Assembly: GCA_027064785.1 (NCBI GenBank)
Contig: JAMOPE010000168.1
Span: 1 to 14,645 of the forward strand
DNA from: Geobacteraceae bacterium
GTDB taxonomy: Bacteria > Desulfobacterota > Desulfuromonadia > Desulfuromonadales > Geopsychrobacteraceae
Reading direction: 5' to 3'
Length of the DNA: 14,645 nucleotides
Both the position numbers and the translations under genes were made by a program. The notes under the pieces were generated by a model. That model was not told the origin of the DNA. It saw nothing but the letters and a program-made list of their open reading frames with translations, and did no database searches. Shown in pieces: positions 7,171 through 14,618 of this stretch; position 1 is the stretch's first letter, and each line of letters begins with the position of its first letter.

Positions 7171-8093
7171 TGCGCGCAGCAGTCATCGACGTTGGCAGTA
7201 ATACCATCCGGATGATGATAGGTAACTGTCGTGACGGGTTTTTTTTATCACACCGTTATGAACGGGACGTTGTCAGGCTGGCCGGCGATTTCACTTCCCG
7301 GTCAGAGCTGGCAGAAGCCAGTATGGAACGCGCTTTTAGTACATTAAGATCCTTTCGTAATATTCTCGTCAAAGAAAAAATCTCTACTATCAGGGTCATC
7401 GGGACAGCAGCTTTGCGGCGTGCTGCGAATCAACAACTGTTTCTCGACAACCTCTATGCTCAAACAAGTTTTAAACTAGAGGTGATCAGTGGCGAAGAAG
7501 AAGCTCACTTGACGGCACAGGGGGTCCTGTCAGTCATTGAGCCTGCTGTTGATGCTGCAATCATTATTGATATCGGTGGCGGGAGTACTGAATTTATCTG
7601 TGCCATTGATAAAAAAATCTGCTTCCAGAAGAGTTATCCGATTGGGGTCGTTCGATTATGTGAAGAATTTTCTTCTCGAACTGCTCGGCATGAAGCAATT
7701 TCTCAAATCAGCGACGATTTTTTGAAGCGACTGGAAGAGCTCAATCTTGATCAATTTGATTATCAATTCATCGGGACCGCGGGAACTGTCACAACACTGG
7801 CGGCTATTGATTTATGTCTCGTTGATTACGATGCCTCTAAAATCAATAATCACAAGTTATCCACAAGTTGTCTTGAGGGTATTAAACAACAACTTGAACT
7901 ATTATCAGTGTCTGAGCGTGAGAAATTAGCGGGGATGGAAAAGGGCCGTGGGGATCTTATCCTTCATGGCCTCGAAATTATTTTGAGTATCCTTAGTAAG
8001 CGACAGGCATCCGGTTTGATTGTCGCTGATGCGGGACTGCTTGAAGGAGCTTTTCTTAAGCTTTGTGCCACGACGCAGATTGACAGATCCTAG
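7170..8093 (+). CDS. ppx: Ppx/GppA-family phosphatase, short form (exopolyphosphatase or pppGpp phosphatase)
   Basis: This 307-residue protein has the actin-like ASKHA fold of exopolyphosphatases and guanosine pentaphosphate phosphatases. Visible motifs are the N-terminal phosphate loop DVGSNT (7-12), the catalytic acidic GEEEA segment (108-112), the second phosphate loop DIGGGSTE (134-141) and IGTAGTVTTLA (about 202-212). It stops after the two core domains, like other short family members, and lacks the C-terminal HD-like extension of the E. coli enzymes. Whether polyphosphate or pppGpp is the preferred substrate cannot be read from sequence. The one-base overlap with the Na+/Pi cotransporter gene implies coupled expression and favours a phosphate-storage role. 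Its 3' end contains the promoter for the next operon. Confidence 0.92.
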   Translation: MRAAVIDVGSNTIRMMIGNCRDGFFLSHRYERDVVRLAGDFTSRSELAEASMERAFSTLRSFRNILVKEKISTIRVIGTAALRRAANQQLFLDNLYAQTSFKLEVISGEEEAHLTAQGVLSVIEPAVDAAIIIDIGGGSTEFICAIDKKICFQKSYPIGVVRLCEEFSSRTARHEAISQISDDFLKRLEELNLDQFDYQFIGTAGTVTTLAAIDLCLVDYDASKINNHKLSTSCLEGIKQQLELLSVSEREKLAGMEKGRGDLILHGLEIILSILSKRQASGLIVADAGLLEGAFLKLCATTQIDRS

Positions 8094-8108
8094 TTGATTG
8101 CCTATTAT
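8080..8108 (+). promoter_or_regulatory. Sigma-70 promoter of the iorAB-paaK operon
   Basis: A perfect TTGACA (8080-8085) and TATTAT (8103-8108) are separated by exactly 17 bases. The -35 lies inside the end of ppx. The start site would be near 8115, giving a leader of about 50 bases that contains ATTTACCTTA (8133-8142), a 10-mer also present at 2527-2536 upstream of the XRE-cupin genes. Confidence 0.75.
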
Positions 8109-8165
8109 CTTCAATCTTATTTCGTCTGTCACATTTACCTTAAATAACGCAATACAAGGGTCATT

Positions 8166-9917
8166 ATGAAGAAAGTTCTACTCTCCGGTAACGAGGCTAT
8201 TGCTCGTGGAACCTATGAGGCCGGTGCGCTGGTTGCCTGCGCCTATCCCGGGACACCCAGTACCGAAATCCTTGAAAATATTACTCAATATAAAGAGATC
8301 GATGCGTCCTGGGCTCCCAATGAAAAGGTTGCTCTTGAAGTGGGTATTGGAGCCTGTTTTGGCGGGGCACGTGCACTGGTGACAATGAAACATGTCGGTG
8401 TCAATGTCGCAGCAGATCCTTTGTTTACTCTGGCATATACCGGCGTCCGTGGTGGTTTGGTTCTTGTTACTGCTGATGATCCGGAGCTCCATTCATCGCA
8501 GAACGAACAGGACAACCGTAACTTTGCAAAGTTTGCCAAGGTACCAATGCTTGAGCCTGCTGACAGTCAGGAAGCTCTCGAATATACCAAGCTTGCTTTT
8601 GAAATCAGCGAGAAGTTTGATACTCCGGTCATGCTGCGAAGCACCACACGAATTTCTCATTCAAAATCGGCAGTTGTTCTTGGTAAGCGTCCGAGTGAGA
8701 TTCCCCAGCCAAAGTTGGAGAGAAATCCTGCCAAGTTGGTCATGTTGCCGGGAAATGCACGTAAACGCCATTTGATTGTTGAGCAACGGACCCTTGACCT
8801 TGAGGAATGGGGTTGCAGTCAACCCTTCAATACGATCGAAAAAGGGGATGGGAAGATTGGTGTTATCACTTCCGGCGTCTCCTATCAGTATGTCAAAGAA
8901 ACCCTTCCTGACGCCGATGTGTTGAAACTGGGAATGGTTTATCCACTGCCTAAACAGCTGATCCGTGATTTTGCAGCGAAATACGACACACTCTATGTCA
9001 TTGAAGAGCTTGATCCTTTTATTGAAGAGCAGGTTCGTGCCATGGGGATTGAAGTGATCGGCAAGGATAAACTTTCCATTTGCGGTGAGCTGACTCCGGG
9101 TCGGATTAAATTTCAGCTGTTTGGTGAGGAGGCACCCGCTGAGGACACGTCTGAAGAGCTTCCTCCGCGTCCACCAAACATGTGTCCCGGCTGCCCGCAC
9201 CGCGGGGTCTTTTATGAGCTGAAAAAAGCAAAAGCCTTCGTGACCGGTGATATTGGTTGCTATACATTGGGTTTCATGCCGCCTCTTTCGGCAATGGACA
9301 CCTGTATCTGTATGGGAGCCAGCGTCGGTATGGCAACGGGGATGACTAAGGTTCTTTCTGAGGAAGAACAACGTAAAGTCGTTGCTGTCATCGGAGATTC
9401 GACGTTCCTTCATACCGGTGTCAACGGTTTGATGGATATGGTCTATAACAAGTCGAAAGCGACACTGATTATTCTGGATAACCGGATTACTGCAATGACC
9501 GGTCGTCAGGAAAATCCGACATCCGGTTATCAACTGAATGAGATGGAAGCTCCCCGGGTCGATATGGAGCAACTCTGTCGAGCTGTCGGTGTCAAGCATG
9601 TCACTATTCTTGATCCTTATGATCTGGAAATGACGGGGAAGGTGATCCGCGCGGAGATGGCCCGGCCTGAAGTTTCTGTCATCATTACGACCAAACCCTG
9701 TATGCTGGTTCCCCGTGACAATCAGAACCCACGGCCGCCCCTGTTTGTTGATCACGATAAGTGTACCGGTTGTCGTGCCTGTCTGCAGATCGGGTGTCCG
9801 GCAATTACCTTTGATGTTGAAAACAAAAAGGCAATTGTCGATAAAATTATCTGTACCGGCTGCAAGGTGTGTCAGCAAACCTGCGGCTTTGATGCATTTC
9901 AGGAATGTGGTGAATAA
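8166..9917 (+). CDS. iorA: Indolepyruvate ferredoxin oxidoreductase, alpha subunit
   Basis: This 583-residue protein is the catalytic subunit of an aryl-pyruvate oxidoreductase. It uses thiamine diphosphate to convert indolepyruvate, phenylpyruvate or hydroxyphenylpyruvate plus CoA to the aryl-acetyl-CoA, CO2 and reduced ferredoxin, reversibly. The N-terminal pyrimidine-binding domain begins with YPGTPSTEI (about 21-29) and is followed by a linker domain. A CPGCPHRG motif lies at 340-347. The thiamine-diphosphate/Mg site runs from GDS (410-412) to DN (438-439). The C-terminal ferredoxin domain has two cysteine clusters: C533, C536, C539, C544 (with an unusual four-residue last spacing, known in IorA) and C563, C566, C569, C573. 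The length is normal for IorA. AAGGG at 8156-8160 supports the start. The enzyme should be cytoplasmic and oxygen-sensitive, which fits an anaerobe. Confidence 0.96.
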   Translation: MKKVLLSGNEAIARGTYEAGALVACAYPGTPSTEILENITQYKEIDASWAPNEKVALEVGIGACFGGARALVTMKHVGVNVAADPLFTLAYTGVRGGLVLVTADDPELHSSQNEQDNRNFAKFAKVPMLEPADSQEALEYTKLAFEISEKFDTPVMLRSTTRISHSKSAVVLGKRPSEIPQPKLERNPAKLVMLPGNARKRHLIVEQRTLDLEEWGCSQPFNTIEKGDGKIGVITSGVSYQYVKETLPDADVLKLGMVYPLPKQLIRDFAAKYDTLYVIEELDPFIEEQVRAMGIEVIGKDKLSICGELTPGRIKFQLFGEEAPAEDTSEELPPRPPNMCPGCPHRGVFYELKKAKAFVTGDIGCYTLGFMPPLSAMDTCICMGASVGMATGMTKVLSEEEQRKVVAVIGDSTFLHTGVNGLMDMVYNKSKATLIILDNRITAMTGRQENPTSGYQLNEMEAPRVDMEQLCRAVGVKHVTILDPYDLEMTGKVIRAEMARPEVSVIITTKPCMLVPRDNQNPRPPLFVDHDKCTGCRACLQIGCPAITFDVENKKAIVDKIICTGCKVCQQTCGFDAFQECGE

Positions 9918-9920
9918 ATT

Positions 9921-10499
9921 ATGAGTGATGTGAAAAATATTTTATTGGCAGGTGTCGGAGGGCAGGGGATTCTCCTTGCCAGTGAAGTTCTATCAGAGGT
10001 TGTTCTCATGGCGGGTCTCGATGTTAAGAAGAACGAGATTCATGGGATGTCGCAGCGTGGCGGCAGTGTTGTTTCACACGTTCGTTATGGCAAAAAGGTC
10101 TTCTCATCGATTATCCCAGAAGGTGACGTTGACATCCTGTTTAGCTTTGAACTGCTTGAGGCGTGTCGCTATCTCCCCTTAATGCGCAAAAACGGTCGGG
10201 TGATTGCGAACAACTGGCAAATTTCACCTCCCTCAGTTGCTCGCGGGGTCCAGGCGTATCCTGAAAAACTGCCAGAAAAAATTTGTGAAATGTATCCTGA
10301 ATCGCTGATTGTTGATGGTCTTGAACTGGCACTGGCGGCAGGTAACCCGAAGACAGTGAATACTGTTCTCCTTGGTGCGCTGTCCAATAAACTTGAGTTT
10401 AAAAAAGAAATGTGGCTGGAAGCATTGGAAAAAATGATTCCTGCACGACTCCTTGATGTTAATCTGAATGCTTTTGAATCAGGCTGTCAGGTGTGTTAG
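9921..10499 (+). CDS. iorB: Indolepyruvate ferredoxin oxidoreductase, beta subunit
   Basis: This 192-residue protein is the small (gamma-domain) subunit that pairs with IorA. It shows the glycine-rich GVGGQG loop at 11-16, the [10 protein letters not shown] motif at 41-50 typical of pyruvate/2-oxoacid oxidoreductase gamma domains, and the usual length for IorB. It starts three bases after the iorA stop codon, with GGTG within the end of iorA as a weak ribosome-binding site, so translation is likely coupled and subunit stoichiometry fixed. The C-terminus ends in C-x2-C (189-192), which might have a metal or redox role but is not a recognised cluster site. Confidence 0.95.
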   Translation: MSDVKNILLAGVGGQGILLASEVLSEVVLMAGLDVKKNEIHGMSQRGGSVVSHVRYGKKVFSSIIPEGDVDILFSFELLEACRYLPLMRKNGRVIANNWQISPPSVARGVQAYPEKLPEKICEMYPESLIVDGLELALAAGNPKTVNTVLLGALSNKLEFKKEMWLEALEKMIPARLLDVNLNAFESGCQVC

Positions 10500-10524
10500 T
10501 AAGCTTTATTTTCGGGAGATAATT

Positions 10525-11832
10525 ATGATTTGGAATGACGATTTTGAAACACTGCCCCGTGAAGCGTTGGAATCACTGCAACTGAAACGACTGCAGCAAA
10601 CGGTTGAAAAGGTTTATGCAACGGTCCCTTTCTACCGGGATTCTTTTGATAAAGCGGGAATTAAGCCGTCCGATATCAAAAGCCTTGATGACCTACAACG
10701 TCTACCGTTTACTTTGAAGCAGGACATGCGGGACAGCTACCCCTATGGTTTGTTCGCTGTTCCGTTAGAACAGATCGTCCGGATTCATGCATCCTCCGGA
10801 ACCACCGGGAAACCAACGGTGGTCGGTTATAGTCGCCGTGATATCGACAACTGGACTGAGCTGATGGCACGATCTTTTGTCGCTGCCGGAACCCACCGTG
10901 GTGACATTATCCATAACGCCTATGGCTACGGTTTATTTACCGGAGGCCTGGGGGCTCATTACGGTGCCGAAAGAGTTGGTGCGTCGGTTATTCCCATGTC
11001 GGGTGGAAATACGAAAAAACAGTTGATGATTATGCAGGATTTCGGCTCGTCGGTTCTGACCTGTACCCCGTCATATAGCCTTTACCTTGCTGAGGTAGCG
11101 GCAGAAGAGGGGATCGATATTCGCAAGCTCAAGTTGAAGGTTGGAATTTTAGGAGGAGAACCCTGGAGCGAAAAAATGCGCCAGGAAATTGAAGAAAAAC
11201 TCAACATTAAGGCAATAGATATTTATGGTTTATCAGAAATTATGGGTCCGGGTGTCGGAATCGAATGTGTTGAAGCCCAAAATGGACTGCATATCTGGGA
11301 AGATCACTTTATCCCGGAAATTATCAACCCCGAAACAGGCGAAGTGTTACCCGATGGTGAAAAAGGTGAACTGGTCATTACCACCATCACCAAAGAAGGA
11401 ATCCCACTGATCCGCTATCGAACCCGCGATATTACCCGGCTGATCAAAGAACCGTGCATCTGCGGCCGGACACATGCCCGAATCGAGCGTTTGAGCGGTC
11501 GCAGCGATGACATGTTGATTATCCGTGGTGTTAACGTCTTTCCAAGCCAGATCGAAGCTGTTCTGTTTAATGTTGAAGGTGTTGAACCCCATTATCAGCT
11601 TATTGTTGAACGTGATGGCAATCTTGATACTCTTGAGGTTCAGGTTGAGGTCAATGAACAGAGTTTCTCTGACAAAATCAAGATCTTGCAGGGATTATCA
11701 ACTACCATCAAAAAAGACATTAAAGATTTGCTTGGCGTGACATGTAAGGTTCGCCTTGTAGAGCCAAAAACCATTACCCGGAGTGAAGGTAAAGCCAAAC
11801 GGGTGATCGATAACCGTCAAAATGAATCCTGA
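10525..11832 (+). CDS. paaK: Phenylacetate-CoA ligase family protein (copy 1)
   Basis: This 435-residue AMP-forming acyl-CoA ligase is of the PaaK class, activating phenylacetate or related aryl acids with ATP and CoA. Visible motifs are the phosphate-binding SSGTTGKP (90-97), [10 protein letters not shown] (234-243), the hinge region around GRSDDM (325-330) and the C-terminal catalytic lysine K423 in the SEGK segment. C311-x-C313-GRT is typical of the family. The ATG at 10525 follows CGGGAGA (10513-10519) closely; an upstream in-frame start at 10468 would overlap iorB and lacks this support. The context with iorAB suggests it either activates aryl acids for reductive carboxylation or runs in the ATP-yielding direction on aryl-acetyl-CoA. 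Direction and exact substrate are inference. Confidence 0.93.
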   Translation: MIWNDDFETLPREALESLQLKRLQQTVEKVYATVPFYRDSFDKAGIKPSDIKSLDDLQRLPFTLKQDMRDSYPYGLFAVPLEQIVRIHASSGTTGKPTVVGYSRRDIDNWTELMARSFVAAGTHRGDIIHNAYGYGLFTGGLGAHYGAERVGASVIPMSGGNTKKQLMIMQDFGSSVLTCTPSYSLYLAEVAAEEGIDIRKLKLKVGILGGEPWSEKMRQEIEEKLNIKAIDIYGLSEIMGPGVGIECVEAQNGLHIWEDHFIPEIINPETGEVLPDGEKGELVITTITKEGIPLIRYRTRDITRLIKEPCICGRTHARIERLSGRSDDMLIIRGVNVFPSQIEAVLFNVEGVEPHYQLIVERDGNLDTLEVQVEVNEQSFSDKIKILQGLSTTIKKDIKDLLGVTCKVRLVEPKTITRSEGKAKRVIDNRQNES

Positions 11833-11842
11833 GGAGGTTACG

Positions 11843-12274
11843 ATGAAAGTTGAACAGATTTCGATTTTTATAGAGAATAAATCGGGTCGGCTGGCAGAAA
11901 TCACCGGGATTCTGGGAGAAAACGGAATTAATATCCGCGCTTTGTCTCTGGCAGATACGTCCGATTTCGGGATTCTCCGGCTGATTGTTGATGATAGTGA
12001 CAAGGCATTGAAGGTTCTGAAAGAACAACGCTTTACTGTCAGTATCACCCATGTTATCGGTGTCGCAGTTTCAGACAGCCCCGGTGGGTTGACCACTATT
12101 TTGCAAATTCTCGATAAGCACAACGTCAATGTTGAGTATATGTACGCGTTTGTGGAGCGTTCCGGTGATAACGCCGTCATTATCTTCCGTTTTGATAATA
12201 TCGATGAAGCTATTTCGGCACTCAAAGAAAATAACGTGACAATATTGCCAAGTGAAAGAATCACTCAAATTTGA
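11843..12274 (+). CDS. Tandem ACT-domain amino-acid-binding protein
   Basis: This 143-residue protein consists of two ACT domains (about 1-66 and 70-140), each with the beta-alpha-beta start and a glycine at the ligand turn (N12-x2-G15-RLAEI, and S79-PGGLTTI). ACT domains bind amino acids and act as allosteric sensors. Here no enzyme domain is attached, so it probably senses an aromatic amino acid and acts on a partner such as one of the flanking PaaK ligases or IorAB. A very strong ribosome-binding site, GAGGAGG (11831-11837), overlaps the stop codon of paaK copy 1 and fixes the start at 11843; an ATG at 11822 is in frame but would not use it. Similar small ACT proteins commonly accompany paaK in anaerobes. 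A partner interaction has not been shown from sequence. Confidence 0.9.
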   Translation: MKVEQISIFIENKSGRLAEITGILGENGINIRALSLADTSDFGILRLIVDDSDKALKVLKEQRFTVSITHVIGVAVSDSPGGLTTILQILDKHNVNVEYMYAFVERSGDNAVIIFRFDNIDEAISALKENNVTILPSERITQI

Positions 12275-12297
12275 CCGTTTGAGCTAAATTCGAGTGA
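12261..12297 (+). other. Intercistronic hairpin between the ACT gene and paaK copy 2
   Basis: TCACTCAAATTTG (12261-12273) pairs with TAAATTCGAGTGA (12285-12297), with 11 Watson-Crick pairs, one G-U pair and one A-C mismatch around an 11-base loop. It covers the ACT stop codon. No T run follows, so it is not a standard terminator; RNA processing, stability control or reduced read-through is more likely. Confidence 0.5.
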
Positions 12298-12318
12298 GAC
12301 AAGTAAGGTTTTAAGTCG

Positions 12319-13632
12319 ATGGACTTTCCAAATAATATCTGGAACTGCGAAGCAGAGTGTCTTCCTCGTGAAGAACTTAATAAACTGCAATTAAATCGAT
12401 TACAACAGACATTGTCACTGGTTGCGGGGCATGTCCCGTGCTATCAGGCAAAATTTAAAGAGTCCGGTTTCCAGCCCAGTGATCTAAAAAGTCTTGATGA
12501 TTTAAGCCAGCTGCCTTTTACGACGAAGGATGATTTACGGGTCAATTATCCCTATGGAATGTTTGCAGTTCCGATGCGTGATGTCGTAAGAATTCACTCT
12601 TCTTCAGGAACAACCGGTAAGCCTACCGTTGTCGGCTATACTAAACAGGACATCAAAACCTGGACTGAATTAGTTGCCCGTTTTATGACGGCAGCTGGAG
12701 TCACCGATGAAGATATTGTCCATATTGCCTTTGGTTATGGTCTTTTTACCGGGGCATTTGGTCTCCATTATGGATCAGAAGCTATCGGTGCGTCGGTTAT
12801 CCCTATTTCCGGTGGCAATACCGACAAACAGCTCATGATTATGGAGGACTATCGATCCTCAGCGTTGGTCTGTACACCATCGTATGGTTTGACTCTCGCA
12901 GATCGCATGGAACGGCAGGGGATGGACCCCAAATCACTCGCGTTGCGGGTTGGGCTGTTTGGTGCCGAGCCGTGGAGTGAGCAGATGCGAGTCGAATTGG
13001 AGCAACGACTTGGAATTATTGCAACCGATAACTATGGCCTGTCAGAAATTATGGGGCCGGGAGTCGCGGGAGAGTGTTGTTACAAACAGGGGATGCACCT
13101 CGCAGAAGATCACTTCATTGCTGAAATTATCGATCCCGATACAGGTGAGGTTCTGCCGCAGGGCTCTGTTGGCGAACTGGTACTGACCAGCCTGACCAAA
13201 CAGGCATTTCCAATGATCCGCTATCGTACTCGCGATATTACCCGAATTCACTACGAAACATGCGAATGTGGCCGAACTCTGGCGAGAATGGAAAAGACCC
13301 GTGGACGAAGCGATGATATGTTGATCATCAAAGGTGTCAACGTTTTCCCGACTCAGATCGAAGAAGTGCTTTTCCAGATTGAAGGATGTGAGCCTCACTA
13401 TCAATTGATCGTCGATCGTGAAAACAATATGGATTCACTTGAAGTTCAGGTCGAAGTGAACGAACACATCTTCTTTGATGAAATGAAGCAGCAACGCCAG
13501 TTTGTTGTACAGGCTGAAAAGCAGATAGCAACGGTGTTAGGAGTCAGTGCTAAAGTTAAACTTGTCGAACCGGCCAGTATCCAGCGTCACGAGGGAAAAG
13601 CTGTCAGAGTGATTGATCGGCGAAAGCAGTAG
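12319..13632 (+). CDS. paaK: Phenylacetate-CoA ligase family protein (copy 2)
   Basis: This 437-residue AMP-forming aryl-CoA ligase is a clear paralogue of the copy upstream. It carries SSGTTGKP (95-102), [10 protein letters not shown] (239-248), GRSDDM (329-334), C315-x-C317-GRT and the C-terminal catalytic lysine K427. The adenylation core is very similar between copies, while the N-terminal 40 residues and the last 60 before the lysine differ more. Residues near the expected acyl pocket also differ, for example FTGGLGAHY in copy 1 versus FTGAFGLHY here, so different aryl acids may be preferred. The ribosome-binding site (TAAGG, 12304-12308) is weak and the intercistronic hairpin precedes it, so expression may be lower than copy 1. 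No terminator follows before the tRNA promoter; read-through would reach the tRNA terminator. Confidence 0.93.
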   Translation: MDFPNNIWNCEAECLPREELNKLQLNRLQQTLSLVAGHVPCYQAKFKESGFQPSDLKSLDDLSQLPFTTKDDLRVNYPYGMFAVPMRDVVRIHSSSGTTGKPTVVGYTKQDIKTWTELVARFMTAAGVTDEDIVHIAFGYGLFTGAFGLHYGSEAIGASVIPISGGNTDKQLMIMEDYRSSALVCTPSYGLTLADRMERQGMDPKSLALRVGLFGAEPWSEQMRVELEQRLGIIATDNYGLSEIMGPGVAGECCYKQGMHLAEDHFIAEIIDPDTGEVLPQGSVGELVLTSLTKQAFPMIRYRTRDITRIHYETCECGRTLARMEKTRGRSDDMLIIKGVNVFPTQIEEVLFQIEGCEPHYQLIVDRENNMDSLEVQVEVNEHIFFDEMKQQRQFVVQAEKQIATVLGVSAKVKLVEPASIQRHEGKAVRVIDRRKQ

Positions 13633-13644
13633 CCGCCAATTTTC

Positions 13645-13673
13645 TTGACAAGGCGACGCGAATACAAGATAAT
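13645..13673 (+). promoter_or_regulatory. Promoter of tRNA-Pro
   Basis: TTGACA (13645-13650) and GATAAT (13668-13673) are spaced by 17 bases and followed by a GC-rich discriminator (CCGCGGCG), the arrangement expected of a strong, stringently controlled stable-RNA promoter. Confidence 0.8.
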
Positions 13674-13691
13674 CCGCGGCGTTATAAATAA

Positions 13692-13768
<77 letters not shown>

Positions 13769-13770
13769 TT

Positions 13771-13819
13771 TATATAAAAAAGCCGACTCAGGTAAATCCG
13801 GGGTCGGCTTTTTTATATA
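13771..13819. terminator. Symmetric, potentially bidirectional terminator
   Basis: A perfect 17-bp inverted repeat, TATATAAAAAAGCCGAC (13771-13787) and its complement (13803-13819), flanks a 15-base loop. On the + strand a GC core is followed by six Ts; the A run on the left gives the same structure on the other strand. It ends the tRNA transcript and any read-through from paaK copy 2. Confidence 0.9.
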
Positions 13820-13855
13820 CGTTTTTTCTAATTTCATAAAAGCGAAAGGAAAATT

Positions 13856-14254
13856 ATGACAGAGCTTGATGAGGCTATTAAACTTGGGTTTGAAGACCCA
13901 AAAAAACAACATCTTTTCTACGATCTGTTCCTGAACTCAATTTTCTATATTCCGGTCGTCGATGAAGGAGAAAACGCTAAAAATGAAGAAGGGGCGTTGC
14001 CGCTGCTGGTTGAAGCCAACGGCAAAACCTACCTGATGTTGTTTGATACCAAACAAAAGCTGACCGATTGGGCCAATAAAGAGGCAAAATATCTTCCAGT
14101 GCAAGGTCACGCAATAGCTGAACTTTCTTCATCAAATATCTATTGGGCTTTGAACTACGGAACCGAGCTACAAAAGTTTTTCGAACCCGATGAAATCAAA
14201 TGGCTCAAAGAGATTGTTCAGAAAGCGAACAAGGACAGTAAAAAGAAATCATAA
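13856..14254 (+). CDS. Small SseB-domain protein
   Basis: This 132-residue acidic, soluble protein resembles the N-terminal domain of SseB-family proteins, with the opening helix (about 2-28) ending in LNSIFYIPV, then an LPLLVEANGKTYLMLFDT strand pair (about 48-65), the helix KLTDWANK (about 68-75) and a lysine-rich tail. E. coli SseB is about twice this length; this is the one-domain form. Its function is poorly defined in the family and no catalytic residues are visible. AAAGGA at 13845-13850 supports the start, five bases downstream. It is separated from the tRNA by a terminator, leaving little room for its own promoter in the 36-base gap. No terminator directly follows; the next is at 14398. 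Confidence 0.75.
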   Translation: MTELDEAIKLGFEDPKKQHLFYDLFLNSIFYIPVVDEGENAKNEEGALPLLVEANGKTYLMLFDTKQKLTDWANKEAKYLPVQGHAIAELSSSNIYWALNYGTELQKFFEPDEIKWLKEIVQKANKDSKKKS

Positions 14255-14294
14255 AATCCAGTCCATATTAAACGTAGAAATTTATCATTTTGTT

Positions 14295-14324
14295 TTTACA
14301 TCTTCATTGAAATGACCTATGTTA
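14295..14324 (+). promoter_or_regulatory. Tentative promoter in the region after the SseB-domain gene
   Basis: TTTACA (14295-14300) and TATGTT (14319-14324) are spaced by 18 bases. An overlapping alternative uses TTGAAA (14307-14312). Either would produce a short transcript ending at the terminator at 14398-14437. Confidence 0.3.
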
Positions 14325-14360
14325 TCAGGGTGTTAGCATGTGTTGATCTGGAGGGGTGAG

Positions 14361-14387
14361 ATGCAGTTTTTCAAGGGGAAAATTTAG
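14361..14387 (+). CDS. Possible eight-residue leader peptide
   Basis: A strong ribosome-binding site, GGAGGGG (14350-14356), precedes ATG at 14361 and a reading frame for MQFFKGKI ending in TAG followed directly by TGA. The stop lies 10 bases before the terminator stem at 14398. The combination of strong initiation signal, tiny frame, tandem stops and adjacent terminator resembles a leader peptide or a small RNA with an internal Shine-Dalgarno. No regulated gene is visible downstream before the window ends. Confidence 0.3.
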   Translation: MQFFKGKI

Positions 14388-14397
14388 TGAGTTGATG

Positions 14398-14437
14398 ACC
14401 GTCTGTGTCGGTGTGTACCGATAGGACGGTTTTTTTT
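14398..14437 (+). terminator. Strong Rho-independent terminator
   Basis: ACCGTC (14398-14403) pairs with GACGGT (14425-14430), with an inner stem TCGGT/ACCGA closing a GTGT loop, followed by a T run to 14437. It ends the SseB-domain transcript or a short RNA starting after about 14330. Confidence 0.85.
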
Positions 14438-14618
14438 GTTTGGATATGTATCTGAAAAATCAGGAAACTTAGAAAGTATCCATAGCGTTTTCATTGTGAA
14501 GAGATAAGACTTTTATGAAAAGCGATGCTGAATGAAATTACAAGAGCTTCTCTCGAAATCTTTGCTTCTTTGTTTTGCCTCAGTCGGAATTGGAGAATCA
14601 GCCCTGTTGAGTTAGTGG
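14438..14618. other. AT-rich non-coding stretch, possible CRISPR leader
   Basis: I see no convincing gene here. The longest forward frame (14525-14623, 32 residues) lacks a ribosome-binding site and family resemblance. The stretch lies between a terminator and a CRISPR-repeat-like sequence, the position and composition expected of a leader if that repeat is real. Confidence 0.3.

Noticed and set aside
8661..9878. A 405-codon open frame on the minus strand, antisense to iorA
   Set aside because: It lies wholly inside a well-supported gene whose motifs are intact, its translation is rich in His/Thr/Cys/Arg without any family resemblance, and no ribosome-binding site stands out. It is a by-product of iorA codon usage.
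11698..12264. A 188-codon minus-strand open frame across the paaK/ACT junction
   Set aside because: It is antisense to two convincing genes, with low-complexity Ser/Ile/Leu-rich translation and no recognisable domain.
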